6,172 nucleotides of DNA from Gemmatimonadaceae bacterium (GTDB taxonomy: Bacteria > Gemmatimonadota > Gemmatimonadetes > Gemmatimonadales > Gemmatimonadaceae): positions 1 through 6,172 of the forward strand of contig JALOPO010000543.1 in assembly GCA_025453855.1 (NCBI GenBank). The letters run 5' to 3'. The translations under genes were made by a program, and so were the position numbers. Position 1 is the stretch's first letter, and every line of letters begins with the position of its first letter. The notes under the pieces were generated by a model that worked only from the letters and a program-made list of their open reading frames with translations, made no database searches and was not told the origin of the DNA. Shown in pieces: positions 1 through 5,422 of this stretch.

Positions 1-44
1 CCCTGGACGAGCGTTTCGCGCATCTGGTGACGCTGGCCATGTAG
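1..44 (+). CDS. 3' end of small secreted-protein paralogue (copy 1, partial)
   Basis: Only the last 13 codons (LDERFAHLVTLAM) and the stop TAG at 42-44 are inside the window; the rest lies to the left. The call rests on identity with the end of the gene at 620-1072: bases 2-44 match 1030-1072 exactly, in the same frame, and the identity continues past the stop. Position 1 differs from 1029, so the copies are not identical further upstream. Function is unknown; by homology to copy 2 it is probably an exported protein of about 150 residues. Confidence 0.75.
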   Translation, partial: LDERFAHLVTLAM

Positions 45-68
45 ACACGGCGCGCGGGCGAGCCGCGC
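2..68 (+). repeat. 67-bp direct repeat, copy 1
   Basis: Positions 2-68 are identical to 1030-1096, an offset of 1028. The repeat covers the last 13 codons plus stop of a coding region and 24 nt downstream. Homology resumes after a 13-nt insertion in copy 2, so the related segment really runs to 71 here and to 1112 there. Beyond that the flanks differ completely. Confidence 0.95.
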
Positions 69-71
69 GCC
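49..71 (+). terminator. Terminator-like hairpin after copy 1
   Basis: A perfect 9-bp GC stem (49-57 with 63-71) closes a 5-nt loop GCGAG and begins 5 nt after the stop codon. No T-run follows, so it is a terminator-like or mRNA-stabilising hairpin rather than a canonical intrinsic terminator. The same stem follows copy 2, with a larger loop. Confidence 0.55.
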
Positions 72-223
72 GAGCGACTGGCATGGGCCGCGAGCGATCC
101 CGGGGAAGGGGAGGCGATCGACTCGTCAGCCATGCCACGGACTGTACGAACGAGTCACCTGTCGGATCCGGGCAAGGGGGTCGGCCGGGAGTGTCCGCCA
201 GCGGCGCGCGGTGGAGCTACAAT

Positions 224-235
224 CGACCTGCCCCC
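224..235 (-). repeat. Probable terminal inverted repeat of a decayed IS3-family element
   Basis: The plus strand reads CGACCTGCCCCC, one base from TGACCTGCCCCC, which from memory is the type of terminus carried by IS407-like members of the IS3 family. It lies just beyond where the transposase C-terminus runs out, which is where that end of the element should be. No matching inverted repeat was found at the other side, so that end is probably deleted. No target-site duplication can be assigned. Confidence 0.45.
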
Positions 236-300
236 TGAGCCGGTACACCGAACCGTTCGCGCGACTCGAGCTCGCTGCCGTTCTCTATCGCTCGCTGTTC

Positions 301-607
301 GTCGGCGTGTGCGCTCGGGGCTCTGCCTCCCAAGCACTGAGGCGGCCGCTCCGTATCGGACTGGATCCATCACGCCTCGATCAGCTCGCGCGCCTCGGCA
401 GGCTCACGAACCAGTGCGTGTCCAGGAATTCGTCCCGGAATGTGTCATGAAGACTCTCGACGAAGCCATTGTCAACCGGTCTGCCTGGTCGTGAGACGTC
501 AGCGCCATTCCATGCTCGGTACCCCCTGCGTCCAGCGCCGCAGCAACCGTCCTGGGCTCGTTGGCGAGCCCAATGCGCGTTGGCATCGTGCTCACCACGT
601 CACTCAT
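301..607 (-). pseudogene. Degenerate IS3-family transposase (integrase core, C-terminal half)
   Basis: Reading the minus strand across three frames recovers the end of an rve-type integrase core. Frame one (607 to about 497) gives PTRIGLANEP then ALDAGGTEHGMALT, matching the usual (R)IVVDNGPEF...ALDAWAYEHGVxLT. Frame two (about 494 to 400) gives SRPGRPVDNGFVES, then FRDEFLDTHWFVSLP, matching SRPGKPTDNAFIESFNGxLRDECLNxHWFxSL. Frame three (396 to about 301) gives EARELIEA, a stop at 372-370, then ERPPQCLGGRAP, matching ERPHSSLGxRTP. One base appears lost near 494-498 and another near 393-400. The second catalytic Asp of the DD(35)E triad is replaced (DNG to ANE), while the Glu in FVES remains. 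The protein is certainly inactive. The family is clear; the subgroup (IS407- or IS51-like) is less so. Confidence 0.85.
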
Positions 608-610
608 CGT

Positions 611-614
611 GGAG
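611..614 (+). promoter_or_regulatory. Shine-Dalgarno GGAG fixing a GTG start
   Basis: GGAG at 611-614 lies 5 nt before GTG 620-622, in a frame that opens directly with a signal-peptide-like sequence. This decides the start over the in-frame ATG at 440, whose extra 60 residues would only be the antisense of the transposase remnant. Confidence 0.6.
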
Positions 615-619
615 TTCGC

Positions 620-1072
620 GTGCGTTCGGTCGTGATCCGCCTGCTTGCCCTTGCGGCTGCCCCCTCCGTGTGTGTCGCTGCCGGAAGCCGCGATCTCGCG
701 GTGCCTCGCGCCGGAGCGACAGGGCCATGCGTTGAGACGGGTGGATGGTCCGCAATCGTGCTGTCAAACGTTCGGCGCCTGGTCTCGATGACGGACAGCC
801 GCAGTGTGCGTGCCAGAGAACTCTCGGGGCTCCCGTTCATCAGCGACACGATGACTGTCGCCATCGTGACGGACAGCCTCGCGTGTGCCCGCGCTGTGGA
901 CGTCACGCGGACGTTGCATCCTGAACCGTTCCGGTCGCAGGTGACGGAGGTGCTCCTGATCGCCGTCGGCACGACGCGATACTGGGTGTGGGATCCGACG
1001 CGCAACGGAAGCTATCAGCAGAACCACATCCTGGACGAGCGTTTCGCGCATCTGGTGACGCTGGCCATGTAG
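620..1072 (+). CDS. Small secreted protein of unknown function (copy 2)
   Basis: The product is 150 residues with start GTG 620 and stop TAG 1070-1072. Residues 1-21 look like a Sec signal peptide: basic start (MRSVVIR), hydrophobic LLALAAAP, and a small-residue cleavage region ending CVAA. The sequence before Cys18 does not fit a lipobox. The mature part is about 129 residues with two cysteines, Cys37 and Cys89, which could form a disulfide. It ends with a segment containing IAVGTTRYWVWDP and then LDERFAHLVTLAM. I do not recognise the family and see no catalytic motif. The last 13 codons are identical to those of the gene leaving the left edge, so it is one of at least two tandem paralogues. 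Codon third positions are less GC-saturated than in the genes to the right, which could mean a different origin. The upstream neighbour is a transposase remnant, so its promoter may be borrowed or lost. Confidence 0.65.
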   Translation: MRSVVIRLLALAAAPSVCVAAGSRDLAVPRAGATGPCVETGGWSAIVLSNVRRLVSMTDSRSVRARELSGLPFISDTMTVAIVTDSLACARAVDVTRTLHPEPFRSQVTEVLLIAVGTTRYWVWDPTRNGSYQQNHILDERFAHLVTLAM

Positions 1073-1096
1073 ACACGGCGCGCGGGCGAGCCGCGC
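1030..1096 (+). repeat. 67-bp direct repeat, copy 2
   Basis: Identical to 2-68. It covers the last 13 codons and stop of the gene at 620-1072 plus 24 nt of the 3' untranslated region. A 13-nt insertion (1091-1103) relative to copy 1 is followed by the shared hairpin arm at 1104-1112. Confidence 0.95.
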
Positions 1097-1112
1097 CGCG
1101 CTCCCGCGCGCC
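1077..1112 (+). terminator. Terminator-like hairpin after copy 2
   Basis: Arms 1077-1085 and 1104-1112 are the same 9-bp stem as after copy 1; using 1086 and 1103 it becomes a perfect 10-bp stem. The loop is enlarged by a 13-nt insertion. It starts 5 nt after the stop codon. No T-run follows, so its activity as an intrinsic terminator is uncertain. Confidence 0.55.
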
Positions 1113-1179
1113 GTTCATGGTGCTCCACCGTTCGCGCGTTGCGGCCGCCCGTCGGGCCCGGTGAGGAAGGGCCACATGA

Positions 1180-1202
1180 GCATCACACGCATTCCGTGAT
1201 GC
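1180..1202. other. Small inverted repeat in intergenic DNA
   Basis: A perfect 7-bp inverted repeat, GCATCAC at 1180-1186 and GTGATGC at 1196-1202, with a 9-nt loop. It lies in the gap of about 190 nt between the convergent genes ending at 1072 (plus) and 1299 (minus). It may be a weak terminator or a chance palindrome. I see no gene in 1113-1290. Confidence 0.3.
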
Positions 1203-1290
1203 AGAGTGGCGAGTCATGATCGGCGCACGCACCGGTCGCGCATGTGCGCACGACGCACGGCACCCCCGCGCGCACCGTGGCCTCGCTCGA

Positions 1291-1309
1291 GGGGGCGCTC
1301 ACCGCCCCC
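1291..1309 (-). terminator. GC hairpin enclosing the stop codon of the ANL-like gene
   Basis: GGGGGCG (1291-1297) pairs perfectly with CGCCCCC (1303-1309) around a 5-nt loop; an A-T pair (1290/1310) extends it. On the minus strand the TGA stop (1301-1299) sits inside the loop. It could slow or terminate transcription at the gene end, but there is no adjacent T-run. Confidence 0.4.
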
Positions 1310-2241
1310 TTACCCGCCGCTCCCGCACCAGCACCGCGTCGCCGCACTCCGGGAGCACGTAGCCCACGTCCACCCGCGCGCTGCAGAGCAGGAAGGTGCG
1401 GCGCACGGTGAGCGGCACCGGGATCGTGTCGGCCAGCAGCACGCGCGCCCGGCCGAGCGCCTGCACCGCATCGTGCGTGATCGGCGTGCCGAGGAGCGTG
1501 CGCGCCTGCGCGACGGTGATCGAGATGGAGTCGGGGCGGTAGCGCGCGAGGGCGCGCACGAGGCCGTCCGACGTCCAGCCGTCCTCGGGTGGCAGGACGA
1601 GCACCTGGCGCGCCGCGAGGCCCGGCAGCAGGTCGAGCAGCAGCGCCACCGCGCTCGTGGGCGGGGCGACGCAGAGTGCCGAGGCGCGCGATGGTCTGCG
1701 CATTGATGGCGAAGGGGCGGCCCGCGCCATCGTCGACGAGCGCACGCACGTGCGCACCGGCCGGGGCGAGCGCCTCCGCGATCGCACGCGGGAGGCGATA
1801 GGGGACCACCGCGGGCGCATCGTCGAGCGACCCGGTGCGTGCGGCGCCCTCGCTGGCCGCGGCGCTCGCGCGCCAGACGAGCGGGACGAGCGAGTCGCTC
1901 ACCGTGGGACCGGCGAGCACCGCCGCCGCGTCGTCCACCGGCCAGTACACGTACTCGCCCAGCAGCGACGCCACGAGGTCGACCACGCGCGCCGCGCCGC
2001 GCGGCGCCGAAGCGAGCACGTCGCCGCGCCGCATGCCCGCCGCGGCCAGGTCGCGGGCCCGGTCGAGGCCGAGCTGGAGCATCGCGCTCCCCGAGAGCAT
2101 CACGTCCGAGCCGTCCGTCCCGGCGACGCAGACCGTCGGGCCGGGCGAGGACTGCAGCACCGCGGTGAGGCGTCGGCGCAGCCCCGACGGATCCTCCGCG
2201 GAGAGTCGGCTGGGGACGAGGGGACCGATGTCGTGGCTCAT
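1299..2241 (-). CDS. Degenerate ANL (AMP-binding/adenylation) superfamily protein, frameshifted
   Basis: About 313 residues are recovered by joining two frames. Residues 1 to about 187 are read from ATG 2241 (MSHDIGPLVP). From about 1680 the coding frame moves by one extra (or two missing) bases and continues as ALCVAPPTSAVALLLDLL to TGA 1301-1299. The fold signature is that of acyl-CoA synthetase/NRPS adenylation domains. It has an N-terminal LSGSAMLQLGLDRARDLAAA segment and LLGEYVYWPVD. DDGAGRPFAIN (about 169-179) sits where the P-loop SSGTTGxPKG belongs. LVRALARYRPDSISITVAQA follows, and VGYVLPECG (about 293-301) sits where GYGxTE belongs. The P-loop lysine and Ser/Thr run are missing, and the whole C-terminal lid subdomain that normally follows is absent (families are about 500 residues or more). 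It is therefore probably not a working ligase. An in-frame ATG at 2292 is an alternative start; neither has a clear Shine-Dalgarno sequence. The neighbour at 2540 is divergent. The frame break may be real decay or an assembly indel. Confidence 0.6.
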
Positions 2242-2539
2242 GACTAGGTGTGGGCTGGCGACCGGAACGCGCGGGGGGGCGTCGCGTGCCATCGGGGTGC
2301 GGCGCGACGCATGCGGCCGGGGGGGTCGCCGGTGCACCATCGCGTGCGCTGGCTGGTATCGGCGCGCCCACATCCGTTCACCAGCGTGGGGAATGCCCGA
2401 ACGGCATCGCCGCGTGGAACCCTGTCGGCGTGCGGACCGTAGGCTCACGGCGACGCGGCGCGCCCACGGGCGTGACGCGCGCGACCTCGTGCGCCCCCGT
2501 GCGCCCCCGTGCGCCCGTCTCCCTCATCGTCCGCCCGGC
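2242..2539. other. Divergent intergenic region
   Basis: About 298 nt separate the divergent starts at 2241 (minus) and 2540 (plus), so both promoters should lie here. I could not pick out convincing -10/-35 boxes in this GC-rich DNA. Visible structure is limited to a short tandem repeat at 2488-2516 and a 5-bp inverted repeat (ATGCC 2393-2397, GGCAT 2403-2407). No gene is supported, although all frames stay open because of base composition. Confidence 0.4.
2488..2516 (+). repeat. 10-bp tandem repeat, 2.9 copies
   Basis: The unit CGTGCGCCCC occurs at 2488-2497 and 2498-2507, with 9 of 10 bases again at 2508-2516. It ends 23 nt before the ATG of the barrel gene, so copy-number change could alter its promoter or leader. 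Confidence 0.8.
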
Positions 2540-5030
2540 ATGCTGCTCACGACCGTGGCCTTCCTGCTGCAGGCGCAGGTGGCAGATCCACCGGCCGACA
2601 CCGCGACGCGTCGCTCGATCCGGCGTCGCCCGGTCACGGCCGCGCTCGCATCGAGCGCCTTCGCCGACGACCCGACGCGCGCCCTCTTCCAGCTCGCGCG
2701 CCGCGCCCGCACCGCGCAGGACTCGGCGCTCCGCGGCTACGTCGCCAAGACCTCGTCGCGACTCTCGGTGGGGCTCGGCACCGGCGCGCTCATGCGCAAC
2801 CGGCTCCTCTACCGCAACGAGACGGTGGCGCGCGTGCGCTGGCAGCGCGGCAAGGGGATGTGGATCGAGCCCCTCGCCCAGCGCAACACGACCCCCGGCG
2901 GCGCGGTGTCGATCACCGGGATCGAGGACCAGCTCGTGCCGCTCCCGTACTACCCGGGGCGCGAGACGCTCTGGATCCCGGGGTCGACGGTGGTGAAGGA
3001 GGAGGTCAACGAGAACAATGGCTTCGCACACCCGCTCGCGACCGGGAGCGAGGCGTACTACCGCTACGCGCTCGGCGACTCGATCCGCTTCGCACTGCCG
3101 AACGGCGAGCGGATCACGCTGCGCGAGATGCGCGTGACGGCGCGCAAGCCGGAGTGGCGCAGCTTCGTGGGGTCGTTCTGGTTCGATGCCGGGAGCGGGC
3201 AGCTGGTGCGCGCGGCGTACCGACTCGCGGCCCCGTTCGAGGTCTGGAACTTCGTGAACGAGGACGCGCGACACCTCGAAGAACCGCGACGCGCGGCTCA
3301 AGTCGATCAAGGAGGACTCGCCGCCGGGGTGGGTCACGCAGCTCACCAACCCGCTGCGCGTCGACCTCACGCTGGTGACGACCGAGTACGCGCTCATGGA
3401 AGGGCGCTTCTGGCTGCCGCGCGTGAACCGCGCCGAAGGGTACGCGCAGGCGGCGTTCGTGAAGATGCCGATCACGGTGCAGGAGAGCTACAAGTACGAG
3501 GAGGTGAACGGCACGTTCGACTTCGCGGCGCTCCCGCCGCAGGTCACCGACTCGGCGCGGCAGGCGCGGACGCTGAACATCGGCTTCGGCGGCGGCGGGG
3601 CGCCGCTGTCGCAGGAGGCGCGCGACAGCATCGAGACCGAGCGTCGCCGGCGCGCGCGGCAGGTGGGGTGGCGCTACTCGCAGCTCCCGCCCGACAGCGC
3701 GCGGCTCGTCGACTCGCTGATCACGGCGAAGGCGCTGCTCAAGGAGGGGGCGCCCACCGACACGCTCTTCACGCGGCGGCAGCGCGAGGTGCGCGACTCG
3801 GTGGCGGGGGCGGTGCGGCGCGCCGCGCGCACGGCGGTGCGCGAGCGGTCGTGCAGGGAGACCGGCTTCTACACGCGCACGCAGACGCGCTTCGAGGGCG
3901 AGCTCGCGTATGCGGTGCGGGTGCCGTGCGACAGCATGGCGCTGCTCACCTCGAAGGAGCTCCCGGCGTCGGCCTACGACCCGAACGAGCAGGTGTTCAG
4001 CATGAAGGACGCCGAGCAGCTGGCGTCGGCGCTCGACCTCTCGCTGGTGCCGGCGTGGTATCCGCAGCGCCCCACATACGAGGTGGGGACGAACCGGGTG
4101 CGCTACAACCGCGTCGAGGCGCTGTCGTGGGGCCCGTCGGTGCGGATGCAGCTCGGCAAGGGGTACACGGCGCGCGCCGAGGCGCGCATCGGCGTGGGCG
4201 ACTGGTCGCCGAACGCGGAGCTGGGGCTCGACCGCTCGAACGGGCGGACGACGATCGGCGGCACGGTCTACCGACGGCTGCGCGCGATGAACGAGTTCGG
4301 CGATCCGCTGACCTTCGGCGCGGGGCTCGGCGCGTTCCTGTACGGACGTGACGAGGGACTCTACTTCCGCGTCTGGGGGGCCGAGGGCAGCTGGACGCGC
4401 ACGACGAATGCGGGACCGGTGGGGGTGCGTGTCTTCGCCGAGCGACACGATGCGGCGCGGGCGCAGACCAACTTCAGTGTCTTCGGCAACCTGGCGAACA
4501 GCGTTGCGCTGCGCGACCTCCCGGTGCGCGAGGGGCGCACGAGTCGCGGACTCGATCCCGCCGGTTGGCAGCTGCTCAGCGACGTGCGCACCGAGGCGGC
4601 GGCGGGGACGCAGGCGTATGCGCGCGGGCTGGTGGAGCTCACGGTGAGCAAGCGCCTCGCGCGCTGGCTCGGGCTGGCGGTGACCGGGAGCACCGGGACG
4701 GCGACCGACAGCGTGCCGGTGCAGCGCGCCTTCACGGTCGGCGGGCTGCGGACGGTGCGCGGGCAGCTCTCGGGGACGAACATCGGCGACAGCTACTGGT
4801 TCGCGCGGAACGAGCTCACCTGGTCGCCCGGCGCGGCGGTGCGGCCATCGGTGTTCTACGACATCGGCTGGGCGGGACGTCGCGCCGACTACGCGTCACC
4901 GGGTCGCCCGATGAGCGGCTTCGGCGCCGGGCTGTCGATCCTCGATGGCGCGCTGCGCTTCGACCTGTCGCGCGGGATCCATCCGTTGCGCATCACGCGG
5001 CTCGACGTGTCGCTCGAGGCGCGGTTCTGA
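2540..5030 (+). CDS. Outer-membrane protein: DUF5686-like N-terminal part plus Omp85/BamA-like barrel, frameshifted
   Basis: About 829 residues are recovered in two frames. Frame one runs from ATG 2540 (MLLTTVAFLLQAQVADPP, a short signal-peptide-like start) to about 3268 (NFVNEDAR). Frame two continues DTSKNRDARLKSIKEDSPPG and runs to TGA 5028-5030. A loss of two bases in a GCGCGC run, or one extra base, explains the break. The N-terminal part (about 70-350) contains SEAYYRYALGDSI, VGSFWFDAGSGQLVRAAYRL and MEGRFWLPR, the pattern I associate with the DUF5686 family of envelope proteins. A charged Arg/Glu-rich linker follows (about 355-440). A pair of cysteines brackets FYTRTQTRFEGELAYAVRVP. 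The last 300 or so residues alternate like beta strands. They carry GGLRTVRGQLSG (about 737-748), matching the Omp85 VRG(Y/F) loop motif, and end in Phe (LEARF), the usual BAM insertion signal. Function: outer-membrane barrel, possibly transport or assembly; substrate unknown. The start lacks a clear Shine-Dalgarno sequence. Confidence 0.75.
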
Positions 5031-5081
5031 GGCGTCGGTGGCGGAGGCCTGCGGTGCGTCAGGGTGGCGCGATTTCCACGA

Positions 5082-5184
5082 ACCTCCGTGCTCCGGTTGT
5101 CTCTGTTCCTCCGCTCTTCCAGCAGTTGCAGATCTCGAACACGTAGGGAAAGCGGAGAAGCCGAGACGACCGGAGGGCGGAGAC
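5082..5184. repeat. Large imperfect palindrome (40-bp arms)
   Basis: Arms 5082-5121 and 5145-5184 are inverted repeats with 29 of 40 positions identical, around a 23-nt centre (5122-5144). Four of the mismatches would be G-U pairs in RNA read from the plus strand, so the hairpin would be stronger as RNA. It begins about 50 nt after the barrel gene stop. It could be a repetitive extragenic palindrome, a terminator or an RNA-stability element. It shares the 10-mer CTCCGTGCTC (5084-5093) with the next palindrome (5280-5289). Confidence 0.6.
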
Positions 5185-5215
5185 GTCGGTGCGGGGGGAG
5201 AGCACCGGTACTGCC

Positions 5216-5373
5216 ACGGCGGGCCGCGATGATGCGATGGGATCGCGACGTGACGCGATGGCCGACTGATGGATGTGGGCTCCGTGCTCGGAGGGTTTCC
5301 GGGCACGGAGCACACATCACATGTCTTTTCATCGCGAGGCTTCGCGTTCCATCGCATCATCGCGGCCGGCCGT
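5216..5373. repeat. Nested palindrome of about 158 nt between convergent genes
   Basis: Outer arms 5216-5240 and 5349-5373 pair at 24 of 25 positions, including a perfect 18-bp core (5223-5240 with 5349-5366). Moving inward, 5244-5248 pairs with 5342-5346 and 5254-5260 with 5330-5336. The centre is the terminator hairpin 5272-5318. The whole could extrude as a cruciform or fold as one long RNA. It may be a mobile palindromic element (REP- or MITE-like) or a structured RNA; no coding potential is evident. Confidence 0.7.
5272..5329 (+). terminator. Intrinsic terminator for the barrel gene
   Basis: The stem 5272-5292 / 5298-5318 has 21 positions with one mismatch (5278/5312) and one G-U pair (5288/5302), closing the 5-nt loop GGGTT. 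It is followed by ACATGTCTTTT (5319-5329), a T-rich tail on the plus strand. This fits a rho-independent terminator for transcription coming from the gene ending at 5030, though it is about 240 nt past the stop. No T-run exists on the opposite side, so it should act in one direction. Confidence 0.7.
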
Positions 5374-5422
5374 TGGTGCGGCGCCGATCACGCGAGGGAT
5401 GCGCCACGCGCGACGGGAACGG

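Larger units (their letters stand above)
224..607 (-). mobile_element. IS3-family insertion sequence remnant
   Basis: This segment holds the decayed C-terminal half of an IS3-type orfB transposase plus a probable terminal repeat at 224-235. The orfA region, the N-terminal half of orfB and the other terminus are absent. The sequence to the right changes directly into the gene starting at 620. The remnant sits between two tandem paralogues. Its many mutations point to an old insertion that can no longer move. Confidence 0.65.

Noticed and set aside
69..223. A gene in the gap after copy 1
   Set aside because: No start with a ribosome-binding site and no protein-like sequence; only unassigned intergenic DNA before the IS remnant.
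440..619. N-terminal extension of the small secreted protein from ATG 440
   Set aside because: Those 60 codons are antisense to the transposase remnant, and a signal peptide with a Shine-Dalgarno sequence begins at GTG 620.
1183..1670. Continuation of the first ANL frame to 1183 (421-residue reading)
   Set aside because: Past about 1680 it becomes low-complexity Ala/Arg/Gly/Pro, while the neighbouring frame shows ANL-like sequence.
3290..4351. Continuation of the first barrel frame to 4351
   Set aside because: Composition is Ala/Gly/Arg-rich noise; the conserved protein is in the next frame from about 3270.
3114..4448. Long minus-strand reading frame opposite the barrel gene
   Set aside because: It is a shadow of high-GC coding DNA: Arg/His/Leu-rich, with no recognisable motif.
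5082..5373. CRISPR array
   Set aside because: The repeats are inverted and nested; there are no regularly spaced direct repeats.
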